The position numbers and the translations under genes are program-made. The notes beneath the pieces are model-generated. The model searched no databases. It saw only the letters and a list, made by a program, of their open reading frames with translations, and had not been told where the DNA came from. A stretch of 64,000 nucleotides of DNA. It comes from FW021-bin31 sp964478125 (GTDB lineage Bacteria; Bacteroidota; Bacteroidia; Chitinophagales; Chitinophagaceae). The stretch lies in NCBI GenBank assembly GCA_964478125.1, contig CAYZGR010000001.1, positions 118,055-182,054 of the forward strand. The letters are read 5' to 3'. Positions 1 through 9,100 of this stretch are shown here, in pieces; within the stretch, counting starts at the first letter, position 1; each line of letters starts with the position of its first letter.

Positions 1-1
1 T

Positions 2-145
2 TCCCGGCTGCTGGCGGCAGAAATCATGAATTGTTATTATGCAGGAGCGGGTAAGGTGGCGGTAGGTATAAAATCGGATAAAGTGGTTTCTAAGGCAATA
101 GAAGTCTTAAAAAATGATTCTCTGTATTCCACCATTTTAAGATAA
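2..145 (+). CDS. C-terminal fragment of an unidentified protein (cut by window edge)
   Basis: The second reading frame is open from the window edge to a TAA at 143-145 and gives 47 residues ending in a helical, Lys-rich tail (KVVSKAIEVLKND, then YSTILR). The start lies outside the window. Its last 9 bases overlap convergently with the 3' end of the HAD hydrolase gene on the other strand, an arrangement common at real gene ends. I do not recognise the family from this tail. The reading rests on the open frame, ordinary amino-acid composition and tight packing against the neighbour. Confidence 0.5.
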   Translation, partial: SRLLAAEIMNCYYAGAGKVAVGIKSDKVVSKAIEVLKNDSLYSTILR

Positions 146-760
146 TAAACCGGCCCTGACCAACTTTTTCCTCAATGCCCCGGGACGGGTAAAATGGATA
201 ACTGCGAAGCCCATGGCTTCGGCGGCCTTGACATTCCGCAGGTTGTCATCGATAAAAAGAGTGGCCTCTGCTTTCAGATGGAAGCGGGACAGTAAGAGTT
301 GAAAAATCTCCGGAAAAGGCTTACGGATCTTTTCCTTTCCGGACACCACGATATCTTTGAACCAATGCAGACATTGGTATTGACTGTGATTATAGGCAAG
401 GGGAAAGGTCTCTGCCGACCAGTTGGTAAGCGCATACAAAGCCACCTCACCCTGTTCTTTTAAGGCATACAGCACTTCTTCTGTTCCTTTAATGGTACCG
501 TTGAGCATTTCTTCCCATCGGCCGTAATATGCACGGATTTCCCTCTCATATTGGGGATGTTCCCGGACCAGAGTCTCTGTAGCTTCTTGTATGCTGCGGC
601 CGCCGTCCTGCTCTTCATTCCAGGCAGAGGTACATATCTCAGAAAGGAAATGCTGCATTTCTTCTTCCCGGGTGAATATCTTTCGATAAAGGTATTCGGG
701 ATTCCAGTCGATTAGTACGCCTCCAAGGTCAAAAACAATGGTTTCGATAGTTTTATACAT
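137..760 (-). CDS. HAD-superfamily hydrolase (subfamily IA, YihX-like)
   Basis: A 207-residue protein of normal length for HAD-IA phosphatases or dehalogenases. Motif I is FDLGGVLIDW near residue 10 with the nucleophile Asp. Motif II is the Thr of ALTNWS. Motif III is the Lys of the GKEKIRKP stretch. Motif IV is the acidic pair in LFIDDN. The FDLGxV form of motif I and the cap segment between motifs I and II resemble YihX-type sugar phosphatases. The substrate cannot be told from sequence. The ATG at 758-760 lies 3 bases downstream of the stop of the minus-strand membrane/coiled-coil gene, so the two are probably co-transcribed. The enzyme has no signal peptide and should be cytoplasmic. Confidence 0.85.
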   Translation of the reverse strand: MYKTIETIVFDLGGVLIDWNPEYLYRKIFTREEEMQHFLSEICTSAWNEEQDGGRSIQEATETLVREHPQYEREIRAYYGRWEEMLNGTIKGTEEVLYALKEQGEVALYALTNWSAETFPLAYNHSQYQCLHWFKDIVVSGKEKIRKPFPEIFQLLLSRFHLKAEATLFIDDNLRNVKAAEAMGFAVIHFTRPGALRKKLVRAGLLS

Positions 761-763
761 AGG

Positions 764-1729
764 TTAAAAGAGGAATCCCCCTTTTTTCAGGTCAACGGCG
801 GCCTGGCCGATAAGCCGCCCCAGTTCATAAACTTCTACCGTGTAGCGGCCGGGCTGAAAATCAGACTTCTGTTTCCAGTTGATGGTTACGTTTTGGGCCT
901 CCCCCGTGTGATACTCAATTACTTTTTTAGTGGTGTACAGTTTTTCCGTACCGTCTTTCAAGGTAAATTTTCCCGATCCCAGGTCTTCCACTGCAATAGG
1001 CGCGCCATCCGGATTGCTGATGCAAATAAAAAGCGCCTTTTGCCCGGAATCGGCAACGCGATTTCTGTCAATGTCGAAAGAGATACGCAGCAGATCGGCC
1101 TTTTTGGCCTTATCGGTTTCTTTTTCCTTACCACTATTCTTGATCTTTAGAGGCGTGATTTCGAAGTTAGACGCGTGGAGAATCGATGCCAGTGCAATTT
1201 GTTGAGATAATTCCTGGTTCTTGGCTGTAGCCGTATCATAACTTTTCTTGATGGAATCACGCTGTGCTACTAAAATAATCTTTTCTCCTTTCAGCTTCTC
1301 TATTTCGGTCTTATAAACGGCTATTTGATTCTGTAACCGTTGGGTTAATTCACGTGCTTTGGCCAGATCGGCTTCCGAAGAGTTCTTCTTTGATAAGATG
1401 TTTTGGATCCGTGCTTTGAGGTCGTCAATTTCTTTGGATTTGGTTTTCATCAAAGAATCATTTTCAGACTTGAGCATGTCCAGCTTCACCAGGGCGGCCT
1501 GGAATTGTTGTTCTACATTGGCCCTGGTAGAGTCTATCTGTACCACTTGTGCCTGGAGTTGACTCTGTTTTTGGTTGTTATTGGTTTTATCCCACAGGAG
1601 ATAGGCCCAGGTGGCCACGAGGGCAAGGATCAGAATGCCGTAAATGAGTGCATTTTTATTGCGGCCTTTCTTATCCTGTGGTGGTTCCGGATTTTGTGCA
1701 GGTTCCGTATTTACTGAATTGCTGTCCAT
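764..1729 (-). CDS. membrane-anchored coiled-coil protein, function unknown
   Basis: This 321-residue protein has a short charged, Pro-rich N-terminus, one hydrophobic segment at about residues 28-46 (LIYGILILALVATWAYLLW) and then a long heptad-rich, Lys/Glu/Gln-rich region to about residue 180 that should form a coiled coil. A C-terminal domain of about 120 residues follows, with beta-strand character and no motif I recognise. The topology suggests a periplasmic coiled coil tethered to the inner membrane. It is the first gene of a probable two-gene unit with the HAD hydrolase. It is not assigned to a named family; scaffold or envelope roles are possible but unproven. Confidence 0.75.
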   Translation of the reverse strand: MDSNSVNTEPAQNPEPPQDKKGRNKNALIYGILILALVATWAYLLWDKTNNNQKQSQLQAQVVQIDSTRANVEQQFQAALVKLDMLKSENDSLMKTKSKEIDDLKARIQNILSKKNSSEADLAKARELTQRLQNQIAVYKTEIEKLKGEKIILVAQRDSIKKSYDTATAKNQELSQQIALASILHASNFEITPLKIKNSGKEKETDKAKKADLLRISFDIDRNRVADSGQKALFICISNPDGAPIAVEDLGSGKFTLKDGTEKLYTTKKVIEYHTGEAQNVTINWKQKSDFQPGRYTVEVYELGRLIGQAAVDLKKGGFLF

Positions 1730-1799
1730 AATTAGAATTGAATATTTACTGATGAGAAAACAAAAAGAACAGGTATATTTACCTAAAAATTAAAAAATT

Positions 1800-2522
1800 G
1801 TGCTGTCCCATATTTCTCTGAATAGTTTATTGTTTATTGACATCGAAACTACATCCAATAAATCAGATTTTAAAGAACTTTCTTCTGAACTACAGATATT
1901 ATGGTCAGAAAAGATATCAAAAACTGAGCCAGAAAACAGGGACTTATCCGGCACTTATTCCGAACGGGCGGCCTTATTCGCCGAGTTTGGCAGAATCGTT
2001 TGTATATCAGTGGGTTATTTCCCTTCAGGAGAACGGCAGAAGTTCCGTGTCAAGTCTTTTGCAGGGGCAGATGAAAAAGCGGTGCTGTCAGGTTTTTTTG
2101 GCGCCGTTTCGGGATTCGAAAAAAGCATGTATACGCTAAAATTCTGCGGGCACAATATACAGGAATTTGATATTCCCTACATTTGCCGTCGTGCGCTGAT
2201 CCATGCGTTGCCTTTGCCAAACGTTTTACAGATCTCGGGTAAAAAGCCATGGGAAATGCCGGTGGTGGATACCATGCAGTTGTGGCGTTTTGGAGCCTAT
2301 AGGGATTATATCTCACTCCGGCTTTTAACGGGTATTTTGGATATTTCAACCCCCAAAGACGATATTGACGGCAGTCAGGTTGGAGAAGTTTTCTGGCACG
2401 AGAAAGATATACAACGTATTGCTACGTATTGTCAGAAGGACGTGATTGCAGTGGCACAATTGATGCTGCGCTTTAAGATTAAACCTTTGTTAGAGGATCA
2501 AAATATAGAAATAGTAGAATGA
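1800..2522 (+). CDS. predicted 3'-5' exonuclease (PolB-exonuclease-like, DEDD fold)
   Basis: A 240-residue protein with the RNase H-like DEDD layout. FIDIETT near residue 12 supplies the first Asp/Glu pair. CGHNIQEFDIPYI in the middle supplies the second Asp. Near the C-terminus YCQKDVIA matches the YxxxD motif of DEDDy nucleases. This matches the stand-alone exonuclease family related to the proofreading domain of family B polymerases (PF10108 type). The start is GTG at 1800, just after an in-frame TAA at 1791-1793; no ATG is available before the first motif. The gene overlaps holA by 4 bases (ATGA), so the two are translationally coupled and a DNA replication or repair role is plausible. 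Confidence 0.8.
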   Translation: MLSHISLNSLLFIDIETTSNKSDFKELSSELQILWSEKISKTEPENRDLSGTYSERAALFAEFGRIVCISVGYFPSGERQKFRVKSFAGADEKAVLSGFFGAVSGFEKSMYTLKFCGHNIQEFDIPYICRRALIHALPLPNVLQISGKKPWEMPVVDTMQLWRFGAYRDYISLRLLTGILDISTPKDDIDGSQVGEVFWHEKDIQRIATYCQKDVIAVAQLMLRFKIKPLLEDQNIEIVE

Positions 2523-3526
2523 CTTACGAGGCATTGATGAAAGACCTGGAGGCAGGGAGGTTGAAACCGGTTTATTTATTGCAGGGAGAGGAAGATTTTT
2601 TTATAGATCAGGCCTGTCAATTTTTTGAGCATGAACTGCTGCCGGAGGCGGAACGTGATTTCAATCTCAGTATCTTCTATGGCAAAGATGCAGACTGGAG
2701 TGAGGTGATCAATGCCTGCAGGCGGTATCCTATGTTCGCCGAAAGGCAGGTAGTGATCCTCAAAGAAGCTCAATCCATGAGAATGACAGATTTCAACAAA
2801 CTGGACCGTTATCTGGAGGATATAATGGACAGCACCATTTTTGTCATTACCTATAAAAAAGGAAAGGTGGACGGCCGGTCTAAGGTTAGTAAACTGATCT
2901 CCAGGAAAGGAGGGGTGATGTTGGGAAAAAAGGTGTATGACAACAAAATGCCCGCCTGGATCAGGTCTTATGTCAGGGCAAACGGATATGATATTACAGA
3001 AAAAGCCTGCCTGCTTCTAACCAGTCATATCGGAACAGACCTGTCGGTACAGGCTAACGAGCTGGGAAAGATATTTATCAATTTTCCCAAAGGAAAAAAG
3101 ATTGATGAATCAGCCGTGGAAAAATATGTGGGGATCAGCAGGGAATACAACATTTTTGAATTTCAAAATGCACTGGGAGCGAAGGATATTCCTCGTTTAA
3201 TGAACATCTTGCATTATTTTGAAGCCAACCCCAAAGCAGCTCCCCTGCAATTGCTTTTTTCGGTACTGTATGGATTCTTCTCAAAAACGGAATTGTTGTT
3301 ACGCTTGCCTCGCCAACCTGATAGCCATCTGGCTTCTGTTTTAGGAGTAAATCCTTTTTTTATAAAAGATTATCGAAAGGCCGCCGGCGCCTATCAGCTT
3401 TACGGAGTGGAAAGAACCCTGTTGCTCTTGAATGAATATAACCTGCGCATGCTGGGCATACATGATGCAGGGACGCCTCCCATGGGGTTGCTGAAAGAGA
3501 TGGTGGGAAAGATCTTATATCTTTAA
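2519..3526 (+). CDS. holA: DNA polymerase III delta subunit
   Basis: This 335-residue protein is the clamp-loader wrench subunit that opens the beta sliding clamp. The N-terminal KPVYLLQGEEDFFIDQA and the following AAA+-like domain are typical of HolA, with FAERQVVILKEAQ in the first domain and LGTDLSVQANELGKIF-like spacing in the lid domain. The C-terminal helical collar follows. Length is within the family's usual 320-345 residues. The ATG overlaps the stop of the upstream exonuclease gene (ATGA), and the 3' end overlaps the convergent ribF by 4 bases. There is no sign of truncation. Confidence 0.92.
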   Translation: MTYEALMKDLEAGRLKPVYLLQGEEDFFIDQACQFFEHELLPEAERDFNLSIFYGKDADWSEVINACRRYPMFAERQVVILKEAQSMRMTDFNKLDRYLEDIMDSTIFVITYKKGKVDGRSKVSKLISRKGGVMLGKKVYDNKMPAWIRSYVRANGYDITEKACLLLTSHIGTDLSVQANELGKIFINFPKGKKIDESAVEKYVGISREYNIFEFQNALGAKDIPRLMNILHYFEANPKAAPLQLLFSVLYGFFSKTELLLRLPRQPDSHLASVLGVNPFFIKDYRKAAGAYQLYGVERTLLLLNEYNLRMLGIHDAGTPPMGLLKEMVGKILYL

Positions 3527-4485
3527 TCCACCTCCTGTAACGCCTTCCTGATATTTTCCACATCTTCCTGCATCTGGCTTTTTAGCGCCAGGGCATCCGT
3601 GAATTTTTTGTCGGGACGAATGAAGTGATAAAGTTGTAGCAGAAGAGTGCTGCCATATATGTTATTATTAAAATTTATAATATAAACTTCTACCCGTTTC
3701 CGCGTTCCATTAAAAGTAGGAGCGTGGCCGATATTGGCCGCCCCCTTGTAAACAGTGCCGATTGATGCTGCTTGAAGAACGGGAGAAGGGATCACTACTT
3801 TTGCAGAATAAGTTCCTTCTGCAGGGATGAGCTTATGATCGTTTCCCGGTTGGATGTTGGCAGTGGGAAATCCAAGTTTCCGTCCGCGTTTATCGCCATG
3901 CACTACTTTACCCGAGATAAAATACGGATAACCGAGCAGTTCGTTGGCAAGTCCGGTTTGTCCTGTTTTCAGGTATTCCCGGATCCGTGTGGAACTGATG
4001 GTAATGTCATGGACGATCTGTTCGGGAATTTCTTCTACACGAAATTGATAATGGCTTTCCATTTGTCGCAACAGATGAATATTACCTTCCCGATTATGTC
4101 CGAAATGATGATCATAACCAATGACAATAATATGAGGATGAATCTTTTCTACCAGAAAATCTTCTACGTATTCTGTAGCCGATAATTTGGAAAATGCGTT
4201 GGTAAAGGGAACGACTATCAGGTGATCAATCTGATGTTTTTCCAGTAACAATATTTTTTCATCCAGGGAGTTAAGTAATTCCGGGCTATGGCCGCGTGAG
4301 GATAATACTTGCCGGGGATGGGGATCAAACGTGATTAAAACGCTCTCACCTCCGCACTTTTTAGCTTCTTCCTTTACCTGCTGAATGATCTTTTGGTGTC
4401 CACGATGTACCCCGTCAAAAGTGCCTATGGTAATGACAGCTTTAGTAAAAGGCGGAAGACTACCTAAATCACGGTGCACTTGCAT
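3523..4485 (-). CDS. ribF: bifunctional riboflavin kinase / FAD synthetase
   Basis: A 320-residue protein that phosphorylates riboflavin to FMN and adenylates FMN to FAD. The N-terminal nucleotidyltransferase domain has GTFDGVHRGHQKII (residues about 22-35) and the ISSTRIREYL motif near residue 170. The C-terminal flavokinase domain has GKVVHGDKRGRKLGFPTAN, including the PTAN motif, and the family Glu in VEVYI. Length is typical for RibF. It is monocistronic here, on the strand opposite to holA and pabB. Supply of FAD fits the many flavoenzymes in this genome but the gene is core metabolism. Confidence 0.95.
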   Translation of the reverse strand: MQVHRDLGSLPPFTKAVITIGTFDGVHRGHQKIIQQVKEEAKKCGGESVLITFDPHPRQVLSSRGHSPELLNSLDEKILLLEKHQIDHLIVVPFTNAFSKLSATEYVEDFLVEKIHPHIIVIGYDHHFGHNREGNIHLLRQMESHYQFRVEEIPEQIVHDITISSTRIREYLKTGQTGLANELLGYPYFISGKVVHGDKRGRKLGFPTANIQPGNDHKLIPAEGTYSAKVVIPSPVLQAASIGTVYKGAANIGHAPTFNGTRKRVEVYIINFNNNIYGSTLLLQLYHFIRPDKKFTDALALKSQMQEDVENIRKALQEVD

Positions 4486-4530
4486 AAACTCAAATTAGAA
4501 TGTAAAACTAAAGGATTTCACCTTATTGGT

Positions 4531-4538
4531 TAATTTTG
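4531..4538 (+). promoter_or_regulatory. Bacteroidota -7 promoter element upstream of pabB
   Basis: TAATTTTG matches the Bacteroidota -7 consensus TAnnTTTG exactly. No clear TTTG -33 element lies at the right distance. If it is used, transcription would start around 4545, downstream of the TTG at 4536, so translation must start at the ATG at 4572. Confidence 0.45.
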
Positions 4539-4571
4539 CAAAGGTATTTATTTCAAAGATCATTACTGCTT

Positions 4572-5555
4572 ATGTATAAAAATGGGGCTGCCATCCCGGA
4601 GGCTATTGCAAAAATGAACCGCCTGGGTAAACAAAAACGGCCGTTTCTATTTGTTATCGATTTTGAACAAAAACGCCCCTTGGTTGAAACATTACCGGTC
4701 CATCGCCCTGATCTTTTGTTTGATATAAATGGATTGAGAGAATTGGGAGAATCTGTAACGGTACCTGCAAAGCCCTCCTTCCGTCATTCGGCTCCTGATT
4801 TTGAAAGATACCGGAATGCATTTTATACTGTAAAAAAGCATTTTCAAAATGGGGAAAGCTACCTGGCGAACCTGACACAGCCGTCCCCGATAGAAACCGA
4901 TCTTACGTTGTTGCAATTGTTTCATCTGGCTAAAGCGCCCTATAAATTGTATTTCAAAGATCTTTTCGTTGTTTTTTCCCCGGAATCCTTTGTGAGGATC
5001 GAGGCGGGGAAAATTCACAGTTATCCGATGAAAGGTACCATTGACGCGGGTATTGCCCATGCGCAGCGGTTGTTACTTGGTAGTGAGAAAGAGAAAGCCG
5101 AGCATTTGACAATGGTAGATCTTATCCGGAATGATCTGAGCCGCGTTGCAAAAGGGGTACGGGTGGAAAAACTGTGTTATCTTGATCTGGTCAAAACCCA
5201 TAAAGGCGCTTTGTGGCAAATGAGCTCGGAGATCAGCGGTATACTGCCGGAGCGCTTTCATGAAAAAATAGGCGACATCCTTTTTTCCATGCTTCCCGCC
5301 GGTTCTGTCTCGGGAGCTCCAAAAAAACGGACCGTCCAGATTATAGCAGAGACAGAAAATTACGAACGTGGATATTATACCGGTGTATTCGGGTATTTCA
5401 ATGGATATAAAATGGACAGTGCGGTGATGATCCGGTTTGTCGAAAAAGTGGATGGGAAACTGGTTTATAAGAGTGGCGGGGGGATTACTGCAAAGAGCGA
5501 ACTGGAACCGGAGTACCGGGAATTAATTCAAAAAATTTATGTGCCGACTGATTGA
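4572..5555 (+). CDS. pabB: aminodeoxychorismate synthase component I
   Basis: This enzyme makes 4-amino-4-deoxychorismate from chorismate for folate synthesis, in the short form without an N-terminal glutamine-binding domain. The chorismate-binding core is clear: YPMKGTID contains the Lys characteristic of PabB rather than anthranilate synthase, and PAGSVSGAPKKRT and the C-terminal YKSGGGITAKSELEPEY blocks are family signatures. The frame is open from a TTG at 4536. I prefer the ATG at 4572 (327 residues) because the TTG falls inside a likely promoter and family members begin near the MNRLGKQKRPFLFVIDF segment. It overlaps pabC by 17 bases. Confidence 0.92.
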   Translation: MYKNGAAIPEAIAKMNRLGKQKRPFLFVIDFEQKRPLVETLPVHRPDLLFDINGLRELGESVTVPAKPSFRHSAPDFERYRNAFYTVKKHFQNGESYLANLTQPSPIETDLTLLQLFHLAKAPYKLYFKDLFVVFSPESFVRIEAGKIHSYPMKGTIDAGIAHAQRLLLGSEKEKAEHLTMVDLIRNDLSRVAKGVRVEKLCYLDLVKTHKGALWQMSSEISGILPERFHEKIGDILFSMLPAGSVSGAPKKRTVQIIAETENYERGYYTGVFGYFNGYKMDSAVMIRFVEKVDGKLVYKSGGGITAKSELEPEYRELIQKIYVPTD

Positions 5556-6132
5556 GACCTTAAAGATAAACGACGGGATTCTCCATAATGTGGATTTCCA
5601 TAACCGCCGGATAAACAGCGTCCGTCGCGAACTGTTTGGCAGCGGGGATCAGGTAGATTTAGCAAAGGAAATCCGGATTGACAGTTTGAGCGGACTGGTA
5701 AAATGCAGGGTTCTGTATGACCGCTTTATTCATGAAGTGCAGTTTATTCCCTACCAATTTCCGCATATCCGTTCCCTGCAATTGGTAAGGGATGATCTTA
5801 TAGCATATGCCTTTAAATATGAAGACCGGCGGAACCTGAAAGCTTTATTTGACCGGAGGGGTATGGCGGATGATATTTTGATTGTTAAAAACGGGAAGGT
5901 GACGGACAGTTATTTTTGTAATGTTGTTTTTGAAAAGGGCGGCCTTCTTTATACCCCTTCCGCCTGTCTGCTAAGAGGCACTAAAAGACAACAACTACTG
6001 GAGTCAGGCATAATACGGGAAAAACCCATAGGAGAAGAAGAGATACCAGATTTTGAAAAAGTATACCTCATCAATGCCATGATTGACCTGAAAGACGAGA
6101 TCGCTGTGGATATAGAAAAAGTATTTTTTTAG
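5539..6132 (+). CDS. pabC: aminodeoxychorismate lyase (class IV PLP enzyme)
   Basis: A 197-residue class IV aminotransferase-fold protein that would convert aminodeoxychorismate to 4-aminobenzoate and pyruvate. The family is supported by the N-terminal ETLKINDGILHNVDFHNRR, by RRGMADDILIVKNGKVTDS with the following CNVVF strand, and by the late TPSACLLRGTKRQQLL phosphate-binding turn. The Lys in NLKALFDRR is the likely PLP-binding residue. The assignment to PabC rather than another class IV enzyme comes from the 17-base overlap with pabB. It is shorter than the E. coli protein (about 270) but typical for small Bacteroidota versions. Confidence 0.85.
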   Translation: MCRLIETLKINDGILHNVDFHNRRINSVRRELFGSGDQVDLAKEIRIDSLSGLVKCRVLYDRFIHEVQFIPYQFPHIRSLQLVRDDLIAYAFKYEDRRNLKALFDRRGMADDILIVKNGKVTDSYFCNVVFEKGGLLYTPSACLLRGTKRQQLLESGIIREKPIGEEEIPDFEKVYLINAMIDLKDEIAVDIEKVFF

Positions 6133-6145
6133 TTTTAGTAGAATG

Positions 6146-9100
6146 CTATCTGATCAGGGTAATGTTGCCATTGACCTGAAATACTTTGCCATCATCGCAA
6201 ACCATATCGGAGCTGTAAATAAATACGCCGGGAGGGAGGGGTTTCCCTTTAAAGGCGCCACTCCAGCCTGCGGACCGGTCATTGATCTGGAAATGAGTGC
6301 GTTCATATATTAATTGCCCCCAACGGTTGTATATCCTGAAGTACACGACTTCTTTTACTCCCTTGCCGCGGGGATAGAATACATCGTTCATGCCGTCGCC
6401 ATTGGGAGTGAAAGTATTGGGGAGAAATACGTTTCCCTTTTCACAAAATAATGAGATCTTGACGTCGTCTGTTGAAATACATCCAAAGTTATTGGTAGCT
6501 ACCACTCTGTAAGTGATGGGCCGGCGGGGAGTACTTACAGGATTGGCACAATGGGTACAGCTCAAATAATCCGCTGGCATCCAGCTCCAGTTTGTGATAT
6601 CGGAATGGGAAGCAGCCTGTAACCTTAGCGAGGAGCCCGTGGCTATCACCGTATCCGGCATGAGCTGTACCACCGGTTTGTCATGTACGGTGATCAGGAT
6701 ACGGCTGGTATCGGCAAGGCAATTATTTTTGTCGTGTGCAATGAGTTGGTAGGATGTCGTTTTATCCGGCCGGGCCACCGGGTTGAACTTGTCCGGATGA
6801 TCCAGACTTGCGGAGGGAGACCAGCTGTATCGATATCCTCCCGAGGCATATAGTGGCACGGTTTCCCCCGCGCAAATAGCTGTATCGGGGGAGTGAGTAA
6901 TATGCAGAGTACGCGGGACCGGAACGTTCAGCTCGAAGGTATCCCTTGCCATACATCCGTAAGCTGTTTTAATTTGGAGGGTCGGCCGGTAATTTCCCGC
7001 ATCGGTATAATGATGATCGGGCCGGGGGCCGGTAGATGTATTTTTGCCGGAACCCGGATCGTCAAAATCCCATAAATAATCGGCTGATTGCCCGAGGGAG
7101 TCTAAGGAAAATATTTGGCCGTCGGTTTTGAACTTAATGTATCCCGAATCACAAATGTCAGGGATGGAATATACAGGTTGTGCAGCTATACCGTCAATGG
7201 TTACAGATTCCCTGATCGGTATGGCGACAGTACAATTTCTGGAATCGGTTAGAATGAGCTTTGGCCTGAAGATCCCGGCTCCTTTGTAAAGATGGGAAAT
7301 ATCATGATCGGCAGAAGCATCCGAGAGTACTCCATCGCCAAAGTCCCAGCGATAAGACTCCGTGTTTACTGCGTTAGCAGAGAACCGGACTTTATGAGGG
7401 CTGCATCCGGCAGAGTCTGTTACGGTAGCCTGCCCATAAGGCCCCGCAACATACACATTCTTGATCACTGAATCCATACAACCGCTGTAACCATAGATCA
7501 GCATCCGGAGGCGGTAATTCCCCGGGATATTGTAGACATGTTTTACGGTATCTTTACCTGTTGCCGTGGCGCCGTCGCCAAAGTCCCATGAAACCTTTTG
7601 GTAATGAATCGATTGATTAACAGCAGAAACAATAAAGGGCGGACAACTTGCATTGTTGTCCGTATAATGCAGTTTGGCATGCGGCTCGGCGGCATGTATA
7701 TACTTTTCTTTTTGGACAGAATCTATACATCCGTTTTGTGTTTGGATCTGTAAGGATACGGTAAAGGTTCCTTCTTCCTGATAGGTTTTGTCGGGCGTCT
7801 TATCCCGAGAAGTTGTTCCATCGCCAAACTTCCATAGGTAATTCATCCCGTTTCCGGAAGACTTATTTTCCCATCTTATGGGTGCTCCCGGACAAATAAG
7901 CGTATCGGGTGTAGCAAACGCAGCTTTGGCAAAATAGATATTCACGGCTTGGGTCCGGCTCCGGGTGTTGCTGCACCCATTCTCGTCTGTAACGGTAAGC
8001 CTGACATTATATTGTCCTCCCTCACGGTAGGTATGACTGACAGAGCCGATATCCGAGGTATCCCTCTTTCCATCTCCGTAATCCCAAACCCAGCTTTGGA
8101 TCGGAGAACCTGCTGCCGAACTTTTATCGGTAAAATCTATTTGGGTACCGGGACAGGAAGTGGGTACCGGCAGGGTGAAATGGGCGTGTGGACCTCGCAC
8201 GGTAATACTGTCTATGGCTGTAGTGTCCTTGCATCCGTTTAAGTCTGTGGTGATCAGTTGCGCCCCGTAACGGCCGTTTTGTTTATATACCGTTTTTATT
8301 TCGGGTTTGTTGCTATTTAAAGTTCTGCCATCTCCCATAAGCCAGGTGTAAGATCTTATCAGGCTGGTATCGCTAAGGTGTGTAGCGGATAATACAATGC
8401 TGCTTCCATGGCAAACCGGATCGGGATCCACTTTCAGCTCCGGGTGCTCGTCAATCACATATATCATTTTGTTGTACCGTGAAGTGCAGACGCCGTTTGT
8501 AACGGTTAATGTAACCTTATATTTGCCGGTATGGTCGTAATGATGTGGAGAAGGGTTTTGTATGTCGGCGGTGGAGCCGTCTCCAAAATCCCAGTGCCAG
8601 TTTTTAGCGCCTGTTGATTTATCAGAAAAAGTTACCTCCTGACGATTGATGCAACTGTGGACAGCGCTAAACGCGGCCTTGGGAGGTTGAACGTTGATAA
8701 GATTTTCTTTAGTGGCAGTTTGTTCGCAACCGTTATTATTGACAGTGAGTATAACATCTTGTTCTCCTAAGTTATGAAAGTGATGTAATGGATTTTCTCC
8801 TGTTTCGGTTGAGTGGCCGTCGTTCGGAAATTCCCATCTCCAGGAGGTGCCTGCCGGCTGGGAGTGGTTTGTGAATTGAACGGGCGTCTCCAGGCATGCA
8901 TCTTGGGGTGTGGCGCTAAAATCAACTACGGGTATTTCTCCCACATGGATATACGCTTTTTTAACCAAAGAGTCTGAACAACCTGAAGCCGTAACCACTT
9001 TAAGTTTGACTGTATAGGTACCTTCGTTGTGATAGGTGTGAGTGGGATTGGCTTCGGTAGAAGTCCCGTCGTCTCCAAAATTCCAATGATAACTTTTTAT

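Noticed and set aside
3772..4185. 137-codon plus-strand frame inside ribF
   Set aside because: ribF on the minus strand has all family motifs across this interval; the plus-strand translation is motif-free.
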